From positions 62,001 to 126,000 of the forward strand of contig NZ_LXYO01000023.1 in NCBI RefSeq assembly GCF_001650915.1: a DNA stretch of 64,000 nt, in the 5' to 3' direction. This document shows, piece by piece, positions 7,227 through 15,601 of the stretch. The DNA is from Marinobacter sp. EhC06. GTDB taxonomy: Bacteria > Pseudomonadota > Gammaproteobacteria > Pseudomonadales > Oleiphilaceae. Position numbers and translations under genes: made by a program. Positions within the stretch are counted from its first letter, which is position 1, and the number at the start of each line of letters is the position of its first letter. The notes beneath the pieces were generated by a model, which saw nothing but the letters and a program-made list of their open reading frames with translations, made no database searches and was not told where the DNA came from.

Positions 7227-8953
7227 GACAGGTTCAGCTCCGGTTCCACGGGAAAGCTCCAGTCGTCGAGCTCAGCGAGTCTCGCCTTGTCTGTGCCATG
7301 GTCACTGAAGAGTTCGCAAAACAGCGGTGCACCCTGGAACAGGGTTACCCGGACCCAACGATCGGATTTGGGATCAAACCGGCTGGCACCGAAGAACGAC
7401 AGCTTCGTTCGCAGCAGATGCATGGGCTTCATGTCCCGGTGCCACAGGTTGGCCTGGATCTCACCGTAGGGTGTGGCGGCCATGGTCTGGATCCTCCGCA
7501 CACATTCTTTCTGCCGGGGATGGGCCATCAGAAACTCGACCACCGAACCCCGGGGGCTCCGGTCAAGAAACGCATCCAGCAGCTGATGGGTGCGATGAAT
7601 CCTTGGCCCGATGGCAAGGGGCATCTCTTTTTCCGCGCCCGGTTCGCAGGCGCGCACGCCCAGTCTTGGCTCTTCCTTCTCGGCAGAGCGGTACCAGAAC
7701 CAGTACTGGTGGTCCGGATTCTTGGGGTCGTAGTCCAGCGCCCAGCCAAACCGGGCCTCAATTTCCTGCTTCAGCGTTGCTGCCCGCATTTCCGGCTGCA
7801 GTTCCAGTATTTCCTCACAGCCGAGCTCATCCTCCACCGCATCGATCAGATCCGGGTACAACTCGATCAACAGGGTATTGATCAGTTCCTGGGCCTCCAG
7901 TGAACACTGCTTGTCGGCCCAGGCCAGCAGATCGCTCCACAGGGTCGGAGTGGCCGGGGTTCTTTCCAGCCATTCGACAACCGAATCAATGGAGACAACA
8001 GTCGCCTCATTGCGCCGGGTCTGCTCGGCATCCTCGGTGACAGTTTCCAGAAAGTGCCTGTGGGCCCTTTTTAGCAACGCCAGAAGTTCACGCCGGCTGG
8101 CGTCATCGGGCAATTGTTCACGGGCATAGGCCAGAGCCCGCTCACGGCAGTAGACCCACTGCTGAATCAGTTGAGGGTGGTTGATCAGAAACGGCGCCAT
8201 ACCAAGCCCGGTGGAATTACCAATCCCCAGGTAACGCTGCAAGGATGGATGCAGGGCAACAGCCCGCTCCGGCGAACGATTCCTGGCAAGATGCTCAACC
8301 TGTTGCACTGAGAAGTGGCGCAAGAGGTAGACCGCAAACATCTGCGCCGAGAAGGGCCGGTTGAAATCCGGGTTGTTCTGCAAGCGTGCGTAATCCGCAA
8401 TGCCGAACTTGCCGTTCCCGTAGACAGCGGTTGTGCGGTACAGGTAACCGACCCGTGTCAGCCAGGCCGGGTCGGGCTGCTGACCCGAGGCCAACGCATC
8501 AACAAAGTGACCAAAGTTCCTGAGGCTCTTGTTGGCACGCGACAGCACCAGCAATCGAGGATGCTGACGGCCCGCCTCCTGCAGCGGCACATTTGCCGCC
8601 ATCTGCTCAAGAAGACTGTCTTCCACTTCCCCTTCCAAAAGGGCAAAGGTGACATCCCAGGCCTCCGCGATCACACGGTCAGACCGGAGTTCCGGATCCA
8701 GATGCTGTGAGAACACTACACCATGATAGGTGTGGTTCGGGGTGTTCAGACGGTAGATCACAACCCCGTGACCCTCGGCATCCAGGTCAAAACGAACCGT
8801 GGTAACTGTCCAGTCTTCCCGTGCCATCTGGCGAACCAGGCTGCGGCAAAAACTCAGACGACTGGCGTGAAGGCTCCCGAGCCGGACCAGGTTCATCACC
8901 TGGTCGGCCGGTCGGAGGTGGAGCTCGGGCTGTGCATCTAACGGAGTTGCCAT
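7223..8953 (-). CDS. Unrecognised 576-residue cytosolic protein of the BCCT operon
   Basis: A long intact frame with good codon use, no signal peptide and no obvious membrane span. Visible features are an N-terminal mixed alpha/beta region, a central stretch GVVFSQHLDPELRSDRVIAE, a segment YGNGKFGIADYARLQNN, and a Trp/Tyr-rich C-terminal third (DHQYWFWYRSAEKEEPRLG). I cannot place it in any named family. It starts three bases from the BCCT gene and overlaps the DUF3726 gene by four bases, so all three belong to one transcript. The size and lack of known cofactor motifs make it a good candidate for a new enzyme or assembly factor. Confidence 0.8.
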   Translation of the reverse strand: MATPLDAQPELHLRPADQVMNLVRLGSLHASRLSFCRSLVRQMAREDWTVTTVRFDLDAEGHGVVIYRLNTPNHTYHGVVFSQHLDPELRSDRVIAEAWDVTFALLEGEVEDSLLEQMAANVPLQEAGRQHPRLLVLSRANKSLRNFGHFVDALASGQQPDPAWLTRVGYLYRTTAVYGNGKFGIADYARLQNNPDFNRPFSAQMFAVYLLRHFSVQQVEHLARNRSPERAVALHPSLQRYLGIGNSTGLGMAPFLINHPQLIQQWVYCRERALAYAREQLPDDASRRELLALLKRAHRHFLETVTEDAEQTRRNEATVVSIDSVVEWLERTPATPTLWSDLLAWADKQCSLEAQELINTLLIELYPDLIDAVEDELGCEEILELQPEMRAATLKQEIEARFGWALDYDPKNPDHQYWFWYRSAEKEEPRLGVRACEPGAEKEMPLAIGPRIHRTHQLLDAFLDRSPRGSVVEFLMAHPRQKECVRRIQTMAATPYGEIQANLWHRDMKPMHLLRTKLSFFGASRFDPKSDRWVRVTLFQGAPLFCELFSDHGTDKARLAELDDWSFPVEPELNLS

Positions 8954-8956
8954 GTT

Positions 8957-10576
8957 TCAGACTCCTGAACTCTCGGACGAGCCCGTGGTAGCAACAACCA
9001 AAGCCACTTCACCCTTGGGCGGAACGATGCCCTGCTCACGGGCCATGGCGTAGGCAGATTTGGGGCCGATATACAGCGATGGCAGCAGAATCAATGACAC
9101 CGGGATGGCCGTAATCACAATGAACTGCTGCAGCGCACTGATCTGCCCCGCCCCCATATACAGCAGCACTGCTGCCATCAGCGCCATGGCGACGCCCCAG
9201 AAGGCACGCACGATTGGTTCGGGCTCATCATGGCCGGCGCTCACAACGGCAATGGCGTAGCTCATGGAATCGCCGGTAGTAGCGACAAAGATAGTCGTAA
9301 GCAGCAGAATCGCCAGCGCCATCATGGCTCCACCAGGCAGAGCTTCGGCAATGGTGAGTGTGGCAACATCGAACTGGAAGTTGTTGAGGGCCTCGGTCAG
9401 ATCGATCGCGCCGGTAATCTGGTAGAAAATCCCGGAACCACCAAGCAGGGTGAACCAGATGGTGGTGGCAACCGGCGCCATGACGCCAACCGCGAGAATC
9501 ATCTGGCGGATGGTGCGTCCACGGGAGATCCGGGCGACAAAGATTGCCATCAACGGTCCATAGCCCAGGAACCAAGCAAAGAAGAACACCGTCCACCACT
9601 GCATCCACCAGCCTTCAGCGGTGCCCGACGTTACCGTGGCCATCGCGAAAAAGGAGCTGATGTATTCGCCAAAGCCCTGGGTGTAGGCATTGGTCAGGAA
9701 AAGCGTCGGGCCAAAGATGAAGATGACGGCAGCAATGGCCAGGGCAAGAAACACGTTGAAGCGACTCAGCAGCTGAATTCCCCGGTGAATACCGGTCATC
9801 GCTGAAGTCACATACACACCGGCAAGGACACCGAGAATGATCAGTTGGGTGCCATAGCCTTCGGCAAAACCGAACAGCTCATGCAGACCAAAGCTGACCT
9901 GGGTGGCAAGAAAACCGATCGGGCCAACGGTGCCGGCAACCACCGCGATTACACAGGCAGCGTCCACGCAACCGCCGACCCAGCCTTTCATCACCCGATC
10001 ACCAAACACCGGATACAACAGGGTTCGCGGTTGCAGAGGCTGCCCCTTCACGTAGTGGGCGTGGGCCAGAACGATGGCAGACAGTGTCCCGAGAATTGCC
10101 CAGGCCAGAAAGCCCCAGTGCATGAAGGACTGGGCCAGCGCAGGCGCCACCGCCTCGGCTGTGGCTGCTTCCGTATCGAATACCGGAGGCGTAACAACGA
10201 AGTGGTAAACCGGCTCACCCGCCGCGAAGAAAACGCCACCGCCGGCGAGCAGGGTGCACATGATAATGGACAACCATTTGAAGGTGCTGAGCTCAGGCGT
10301 ATCAAGATTGCCCACTTTGGCACTGCCTGCAGGCGAAATCGCTACTCCCATCGCAATCAGGAAGGTGAGCAGCAACAGGAGCTGGAAGTAAGAGCCGAGA
10401 TATTTGGCGGTCCAGGCGAAGCCGTCGCTTATCAGCCCCGCCGTCCACTGAATGTCGTACAGAGATAGGCCGAGAAAGAGCAGGATGAAGCCCACGCTCA
10501 GGCCCAGGACAATTGGATCGCCGAAGCGCTTGATGCCCGTTTCCGGGATAGCTATGGAGCTGGCTGAGTTTGTCAT
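8957..10576 (-). CDS. BCCT-family transporter for a betaine-like solute
   Basis: 539 residues with about 12 membrane helices and the BCCT core, including FVARISRGRTIRQ (347-359). The family carries choline, carnitine, glycine betaine and similar zwitterions with Na+ or H+. In BetP the substrate sits in a Trp box formed by two helices. Here the first helix keeps two Trp (W154, W159) but has Leu162 where BetP has Tyr197, and the second reads WTVFFFAWFLGYGP (328-341), so BetP W374 and W377 correspond to Phe336 and Tyr339. The binding site is therefore altered and the substrate may not be glycine betaine. The C-terminal tail is short, unlike osmoregulated BetP. It lies inside a catabolic operon, which argues for nutrient uptake. 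Confidence 0.9.
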   Translation of the reverse strand: MTNSASSIAIPETGIKRFGDPIVLGLSVGFILLFLGLSLYDIQWTAGLISDGFAWTAKYLGSYFQLLLLLTFLIAMGVAISPAGSAKVGNLDTPELSTFKWLSIIMCTLLAGGGVFFAAGEPVYHFVVTPPVFDTEAATAEAVAPALAQSFMHWGFLAWAILGTLSAIVLAHAHYVKGQPLQPRTLLYPVFGDRVMKGWVGGCVDAACVIAVVAGTVGPIGFLATQVSFGLHELFGFAEGYGTQLIILGVLAGVYVTSAMTGIHRGIQLLSRFNVFLALAIAAVIFIFGPTLFLTNAYTQGFGEYISSFFAMATVTSGTAEGWWMQWWTVFFFAWFLGYGPLMAIFVARISRGRTIRQMILAVGVMAPVATTIWFTLLGGSGIFYQITGAIDLTEALNNFQFDVATLTIAEALPGGAMMALAILLLTTIFVATTGDSMSYAIAVVSAGHDEPEPIVRAFWGVAMALMAAVLLYMGAGQISALQQFIVITAIPVSLILLPSLYIGPKSAYAMAREQGIVPPKGEVALVVATTGSSESSGV

Positions 10577-10613
10577 GACGATTACCTGTTGTTGTTTTTG
10601 GAACAGTGTGTAA

Positions 10614-11615
10614 TCAGAACGCGGCGTTTACGGCGGGCCGCGTGCCCTCGGTTAACTGCTTGAGCCAGTTTCGGCCCATGATTTTGTCAATTTCCTCGTG
10701 GTTGAACCCCTTCTGACGGAGGCCCTCCACAATATTCGGAAAGTGACGGTTGTCGCTGAACCAGGACAGCGGAGAAGGCCATCCGGCATTCGACTGGCTA
10801 CCCTCGCCGTAATCCATGGCTTTGGTCCAGCGCCCGTTACGCATCCACGTCAGCACCGATTCCGGCTGGGCCTGGCAAAGGTCCGTACCCATGCCGATGT
10901 GATCGATCCCCATCAGCTCGGCGGTATCGGCCACCATGCCGCAGAATTCGTCCAGCGTGCAGTCAGGCCCGTTCCTGAGGTGGAACGGATACACTGAAAA
11001 GCCCAGAATGCCGCCGCTTTCGGCGATAGCGCGCAACACCGTATCGGACTTGTTGCGCTTGGCAGGGTGGAAGCTGGCCGGATTGGCGTGGGAGATAATG
11101 ACCGGCCGCTCTGACAGCTCAATCGCTTCCAGCGTGGAGCGCTCCGCGCTATGAGACATATCGATCAGCATCCCCACCCGGTTCATCTCCCGGATCGCCT
11201 GCCGGCCAAACCGGGTAATGCCGCTGTCTTCTGCTTCGTAGCAGCCACAGGCCAGAAGACTCTGGTTGTTGTAGGTAAGCTGCATGATCAGCAAGCCCAA
11301 CCGGCGCATGATGGCCACCAGGTCGATATCGTCCTCAATCGGCGAACAGTTCTGGGCCCCGAAGAAAATACCGACCCGGTTTGTTTCCCTGGCCAGTTCG
11401 ATATCGCTGGCCTCAAAAACCGGCATGATCAGGTCGGAGTGCTCCTCGAAGCGACGCTGCCACTCGCCGAAACGCAGAAGGGTTTCCCGGCAATTTTCGT
11501 GGTATACGAGCGTGGCGTGCACTGCATCAACGCCGCCCTCCCGCATTTGTTCAAAGATGGCTCTCGACCAGTTGGAATACTGCAGGCCATCAATGGTTAG
11601 CACAGACTTTGACAT
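10614..11615 (-). CDS. M19 'membrane dipeptidase'-like amidohydrolase with altered metal site
   Basis: 333 residues, with no signal peptide. The fold is that of renal-dipeptidase-type M19 enzymes, but the usual N-terminal ligand motif DGHND is replaced by IDGLQYSNW, and the bridging Glu position reads FGAQN. The two later His (IDMSHS and VIISHANPAS) and the Asp of GMGTDL are kept. I recall the same non-canonical pattern in M19-like proteins encoded next to dimethylglycine-demethylase genes in Pseudomonas, so this is probably a distinct subfamily rather than a broken gene. Its substrate is unknown. It lies 11 bases after the aldehyde dehydrogenase gene and 37 before the BCCT gene. Confidence 0.82.
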   Translation of the reverse strand: MSKSVLTIDGLQYSNWSRAIFEQMREGGVDAVHATLVYHENCRETLLRFGEWQRRFEEHSDLIMPVFEASDIELARETNRVGIFFGAQNCSPIEDDIDLVAIMRRLGLLIMQLTYNNQSLLACGCYEAEDSGITRFGRQAIREMNRVGMLIDMSHSAERSTLEAIELSERPVIISHANPASFHPAKRNKSDTVLRAIAESGGILGFSVYPFHLRNGPDCTLDEFCGMVADTAELMGIDHIGMGTDLCQAQPESVLTWMRNGRWTKAMDYGEGSQSNAGWPSPLSWFSDNRHFPNIVEGLRQKGFNHEEIDKIMGRNWLKQLTEGTRPAVNAAF

Positions 11616-11626
11616 GGCTGCAGACC

Positions 11627-13069
11627 TCAGGCCTTGGTGTAACAGGTTTTGATCACCGTATAGAACTCACGGGCATACTGGCCCTGTTCCCGGGGCCCGA
11701 AGCTGGAGTCCTTTCTGCCACCGAACGGCACGTGATAATCGGTGCCAGCAGTCGCCAGGTTCACCATTACACAACCGGTCTCGGCCCGGGCCTTGAAGTC
11801 AGAGGCGCGTTGCAGGGAGCGGGTAATCAGGCCGGCGGTGAGGCCGTAATTGGTATCGTTCAGAGTCGCCAATGCCGCGTCGTAATCCGGAACCCGAATG
11901 ACACAGGCAACGGGACCGAACACTTCATCGCGGTTGATGCTCATGTTGTTGGTGGTGTTGGTGAACAGCACCGGCTGCATGTAATAACCGTCTGCATCCA
12001 CGTTGACGTGGTCACCACCGAAGGCCATGGTCGCGCCCTCTTCCAGCGCCACGCTGACCCAGCGTTGATTGGCTTCCAGCTGGCTCTTGCTGGCTATCGG
12101 GCCGATAGCGGTGCCGTCGGACAGAGCCGGGCCAACTTTTGCGCCGGCCAGCTTCGCCGTCAGCTTCTGCACGAACTGGTCGTGCACCGAGTCCACAACG
12201 ATCAACCGCGAGGATGCTGTACACTTCTGTCCGGAGCCCGAGTAGGCGCCGGCAAAGGCCGCCTCCACCGCCAGATCCAGATCGGCATCGTCGAGAACGA
12301 TCAGGGCGTTCTTCGACCCCATCTCCAACTGACATTTCACCAGGTTGGCGGCAGTAGCCGACGCTACCCGCTGACCGACCTCAAGGGATCCGGTGAAGGT
12401 AATTGCCTGCACATGGGGGCTGGTGATCAAGGCTTCGCCGGCTTCGCGACCACTACCGGTCACCAGATTGAAGGTGCCGGCTGGCAGATTCTGGCGGCTG
12501 ATAATTTCAGTCAGAGCCCAGGCACTGGCCGGGACCAGATTGGCGGGCTTGAAGACCACGGCATTGCCAAACGCCAGGGCGGGCGCAATCTTCCAGACCG
12601 CGGTGGCCATGGGGAAGTTCCAGGGGCTGATAACGCCAACCACACCGAGCGGCTCACGACGGGTTTCGATTTCAACGCCGGGTCGCACCGAAGCGACCCG
12701 ATCGTCGATCTGCCTGAGCACTTCAGCTGCGTAGTACTGGAAGAACTGTCCGGAGCGATAGACCTCCCCCTTGCCCTCTGCCAGGGGCTTGCCCTCTTCT
12801 CGCGACAAAAGCTCGCCAAGCTCATCTTTGCGGGCAATCAGCTCATTGCCAATCGCCATCAACACGCTGTAGCGGGCTTCAAGACCGGTTTCTGCCCAGA
12901 TTTTCTGCCCAGCCTGTGCGGCACTGATCGCTTGCTTCACCTGCTCGGCACTGGCCTGGTCATAGTGGCCGATTGTGTCGCTCAGGTCTGAAGGGTTCTG
13001 GTTGGGCTGGGCAGCATGGGCGCCTGCAACCCACTCGCCGCCGATATAAAGTGCGTGTGAATTTGGCAT
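11627..13069 (-). CDS. NAD(P)-dependent aldehyde dehydrogenase
   Basis: 480 residues with all class marks: GVISPWNFPMATAVWK (145-160), the cofactor-binding FTGS (225-228), the general base Glu249 in QLEMGSKN, and the nucleophile Cys283 in GSGQKCTASSR. The GQKCTASSR signature and overall sequence resemble alpha-ketoglutarate (or succinate) semialdehyde dehydrogenases, so an acidic semialdehyde is a reasonable substrate guess. It is the first gene of the minus-strand operon, with AGGAGG seven bases before the ATG, and is divergent from the LysR regulator gene. Probably oxidises an aldehyde released in the pathway served by the BCCT carrier; this is inference. Confidence 0.9.
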   Translation of the reverse strand: MPNSHALYIGGEWVAGAHAAQPNQNPSDLSDTIGHYDQASAEQVKQAISAAQAGQKIWAETGLEARYSVLMAIGNELIARKDELGELLSREEGKPLAEGKGEVYRSGQFFQYYAAEVLRQIDDRVASVRPGVEIETRREPLGVVGVISPWNFPMATAVWKIAPALAFGNAVVFKPANLVPASAWALTEIISRQNLPAGTFNLVTGSGREAGEALITSPHVQAITFTGSLEVGQRVASATAANLVKCQLEMGSKNALIVLDDADLDLAVEAAFAGAYSGSGQKCTASSRLIVVDSVHDQFVQKLTAKLAGAKVGPALSDGTAIGPIASKSQLEANQRWVSVALEEGATMAFGGDHVNVDADGYYMQPVLFTNTTNNMSINRDEVFGPVACVIRVPDYDAALATLNDTNYGLTAGLITRSLQRASDFKARAETGCVMVNLATAGTDYHVPFGGRKDSSFGPREQGQYAREFYTVIKTCYTKA

Positions 13070-13193
13070 GGGTTCCTCCTTATATGATCCCCCAAGCCTA
13101 GACGCTCCAGATAAATAAGGATAATCAAAAATATCGTGTTTTTAGTAAGTTTTTCTTATACTTTAAAGAAGAAACAGACTGGGGTACGTGCAC
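13070..13193. promoter_or_regulatory. Divergent promoter region between aldehyde dehydrogenase operon and lysR
   Basis: 124 bases, strikingly AT-rich against its surroundings between 13110 and 13170. It contains the short dyad GATA-N8-TATC (13120-13135), the kind of element LysR-type proteins bind. It must hold the promoters of both flanking transcripts; exact -10/-35 boxes are not clear. Confidence 0.5.
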
Positions 13194-14081
13194 ATGTCGA
13201 TCGAGCTCAAGATTCAGCCTCTACGCTACGTATTGGCGGTACGGGACGAAGGCAGCTTTCACGGCGCAGCACTGAAACTCCATCGGAGCCAGCCGGCGCT
13301 ATCCATGGCCATTCGTGATCTGGAAGAAAAGCTTGGGCAGCCCCTGTTCGAGAAGACTCACAAAGGGCAATTAACCCCGTTTGGCGATTATTGCCTGCCC
13401 AGATTCCGGGAGCTGATCAACCAGCACGACCGGCTGGCAAAAGAGCTGCAACAGATGGCCAAGGGGCATCAGGGGCGGGTGACACTGGCCACGGTACCCT
13501 CGGTTGCCAGCCGGTTGATGCCTGAATTCCTCGCCGCCTTTGTTGCCGAATATCCGGACATCAACATCAATCTTCATGACGAAAACGCAGAATTCGTCTG
13601 TCGACTGGTGGCCAATGGTGAAGTGGATCTTGGAATCAGCAGCATGTGGGTCCAGGACGAAGCCCTGAAATTCAGTCCACTGTTTGAAGACAACGTGGGC
13701 GTTGTCATGCGCAAGGACCATCCTTTGGCGGGACGCCGTAATCTGAAATGGCAGGAGCTTACAGAGGAGCGCTTTATTGCCAACGGCACCTCCCGGCTCC
13801 TCAAGCACACGGCCGCCGCCAGTCTGGTCGACAACAACGACTTCTTTATCTCCAACATGATTTCCCTGCTCGCCATGCTGGAAGCCGGCAGCGGCATCAC
13901 CACACTCCCTCGCCTCGCCTTCCCTGTGGCCAACGAAAAGCTGTGCTTTGTTCCGCTGAGTGACCCGAAACTTGTGCGCCAGATTGGCATCATCAAGCAG
14001 GCCTCTCGCTCTCTGTCGCCCTCCGCCCAGGCTCTGGAAAAAATGATTCATGCCGAATTGGCTGGCATGGCGATTTCCTGA
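13194..14081 (+). CDS. LysR-type transcriptional regulator
   Basis: 295 residues from the ATG at 13194; an in-frame GTG six bases upstream is less likely because the GGGG of the putative ribosome-binding site is better spaced to the ATG. Residues 1-65 form the winged helix-turn-helix (HGAALKLHRSQPALSMAIRDLEEKLGQPLFEK). A periplasmic-binding-protein-like effector domain follows (from about GRVTLATVPSVASRLMPEFL). As the gene is transcribed divergently from the aldehyde dehydrogenase/BCCT operon, it is the likely regulator of that operon, responding to a substrate or intermediate. Target and effector are inferred from position. Confidence 0.92.
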   Translation: MSIELKIQPLRYVLAVRDEGSFHGAALKLHRSQPALSMAIRDLEEKLGQPLFEKTHKGQLTPFGDYCLPRFRELINQHDRLAKELQQMAKGHQGRVTLATVPSVASRLMPEFLAAFVAEYPDININLHDENAEFVCRLVANGEVDLGISSMWVQDEALKFSPLFEDNVGVVMRKDHPLAGRRNLKWQELTEERFIANGTSRLLKHTAAASLVDNNDFFISNMISLLAMLEAGSGITTLPRLAFPVANEKLCFVPLSDPKLVRQIGIIKQASRSLSPSAQALEKMIHAELAGMAIS

Positions 14082-14225
14082 AGCCAGAGTGCAGTTCAGC
14101 CCTTTGTCACTGCGAACAGGAGTTTCTCCTGGCTCGCTTTACCTGATTTTTACACCCTGTTGACGGAGCCATCCGGAAAACCCTGCGATGATTCCGAACA
14201 ACAGGATCCAATTCAGGAGTGGTTT

Positions 14226-15176
14226 ATGGCAACCAGCAAAGCCGTGCTAATACTCAGCGTTCTCGTGATGGCGCTGACCGGCTGCAAAGTCACTACTTCA
14301 GACGATCATCATTACCCGGATTCCGGTGGCTTCGTTTCCGGCCTGTTCTACGACGCACGGGATACGGGCCGGCACTACCCCACGAACTCCTGGGCATTAG
14401 CCAGCGACGCTGAAGCCTGCCGGAACGAACCTCTGTATTTCGAAACCCATAGCGGTCGGGTTCGGGTCTATGGATCTCCAGCCTACAGCGAGACCTCGTT
14501 CCGGGCTGCCGCCTCGGAGCTTGAACGGCGGATCGACGGCGTGCTGAGCCGGTTCCAGTTAAGCTGGTCCGATTTTGTCGAGGACCGAAGCGCTGCTGCC
14601 CCCTACCCCCGACAGGTGGTCGGCTGCCTCAGCCCCAACGTGTCTCACCGTGAGTTTGTATCGGCCTCATTGGCCGCCGTGGCGTTCAACCCGTATTACG
14701 GCCAGTGGCCCTATGAGACCGGCCAGATTATGGCCCACGAGCTGGCCCATTTCGTCCAGGAAAACCTTTCCCGATACGATACCAGTTACAGCCTGCTTCC
14801 CTACTGGTTTGCCGAAGGGCAGTCCGTTGTTGTTGCGGGCGAACCCATTGCCCCGGTCTACCAGCACTATGACTACGACCCTCTCTGGGATGTGACTCCG
14901 ATGGACGCTGCAAACACACCGTATCGCTTCGGGCATTACGGTCTGGCCTACCGCTACCTGGAAAAGGCCAACGGCGCCCTGGCCATGACAGTGTTGCTGG
15001 AAATGATGCAGGTGCTGGACTGGGACGGCGGTTTCCATGGCGAGGTCAGCACGGGAGAGTCCCGGGCCTTTGTGGAAGCGTTCAATTCAGCAGGTCTGGT
15101 GGACCACAGGAATAACTATTTGAGTTTCCAGCGATTTCGAAGTGACTACCACGACCTTCTGAACAGCAGTTATTAA
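14226..15176 (+). CDS. Lipoprotein with gluzincin-like zinc peptidase site
   Basis: 316 residues from the ATG at 14226, which follows CAGGAG; the frame continues upstream but the N-terminal lipoprotein signal fixes the start. The signal ends in LTGC (lipidated Cys20). The centre contains HELAH (171-175) and, 22 residues later, WFAEGQS with Glu197, an arrangement typical of gluzincin metallopeptidases (HExxH plus a downstream Glu). The rest has no family I know. Predicted to be an outer-membrane- or inner-membrane-anchored periplasmic metallopeptidase or a catalytically modified relative. It is monocistronic and is not obviously linked to its neighbours. Confidence 0.75.
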   Translation: MATSKAVLILSVLVMALTGCKVTTSDDHHYPDSGGFVSGLFYDARDTGRHYPTNSWALASDAEACRNEPLYFETHSGRVRVYGSPAYSETSFRAAASELERRIDGVLSRFQLSWSDFVEDRSAAAPYPRQVVGCLSPNVSHREFVSASLAAVAFNPYYGQWPYETGQIMAHELAHFVQENLSRYDTSYSLLPYWFAEGQSVVVAGEPIAPVYQHYDYDPLWDVTPMDAANTPYRFGHYGLAYRYLEKANGALAMTVLLEMMQVLDWDGGFHGEVSTGESRAFVEAFNSAGLVDHRNNYLSFQRFRSDYHDLLNSSY

Positions 15177-15268
15177 ACAACCTCGCCCTGAACTGGATTA
15201 AATCTGTCCAATCGGGGATAATTTCGGCCGTTTTTTTAACCAGCTGTGTCGTTTGGTAGTCTCTGGTC

Positions 15269-15589
15269 ATGACCATTTTCAGTGCTCTTCAATTAATTAT
15301 CTTTTCTGTTCTGTTGCTCAACACCGTGCACCTGATGCCGGCCTTTGGTCGTTTGCTCAAAGGTGCAGAATCGGCATTCCAGTCCGGGTATCTCTGCGCC
15401 ATGCTCACCATGCGTCTGGCCCGCAATATCCTGGGCCTGATCCTGGTAACCGCCAGCACCGCGCCCAACCCGGAAATCCACGCCCTGGTGCCCAAGGGCA
15501 TCCTGTTGTTCCTGGTTCTGGCGGTACTCAATGCCGCACTGACCCAGTACATGGAACGCATCCGGGTGGAAGAAGGCGCCCGTTTCTAG
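15269..15589 (+). CDS. Small membrane protein, unknown function
   Basis: 106 residues with about three hydrophobic segments: residues 3-23, a weaker one around 50-62, and 75-91 (ILLFLVLAVLNAALTQ). No conserved motif recognised. A 92-base gap separates it from the upstream lipoprotein gene, including a T7 run at 15232-15238. It ends 12 bases from the convergent acyl-CoA ligase gene. The intact frame and coherent membrane pattern support a real gene. Confidence 0.65.
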   Translation: MTIFSALQLIIFSVLLLNTVHLMPAFGRLLKGAESAFQSGYLCAMLTMRLARNILGLILVTASTAPNPEIHALVPKGILLFLVLAVLNAALTQYMERIRVEEGARF

Positions 15590-15601
15590 GCAGCCTCACT
15601 C

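Noticed and set aside
11609..12991. Long plus-strand frame (460 codons) opposite the aldehyde dehydrogenase gene
   Set aside because: No family, no ribosome-binding site, and the opposite strand has a clearly functional enzyme; high-GC third positions keep the antisense frame open by chance.
14117..14131. Small hairpin CAGGAG-TTT-CTCCTG after the LysR gene
   Set aside because: Stem of only six pairs, T-run is 25 bases away, so it is not convincing as a terminator.
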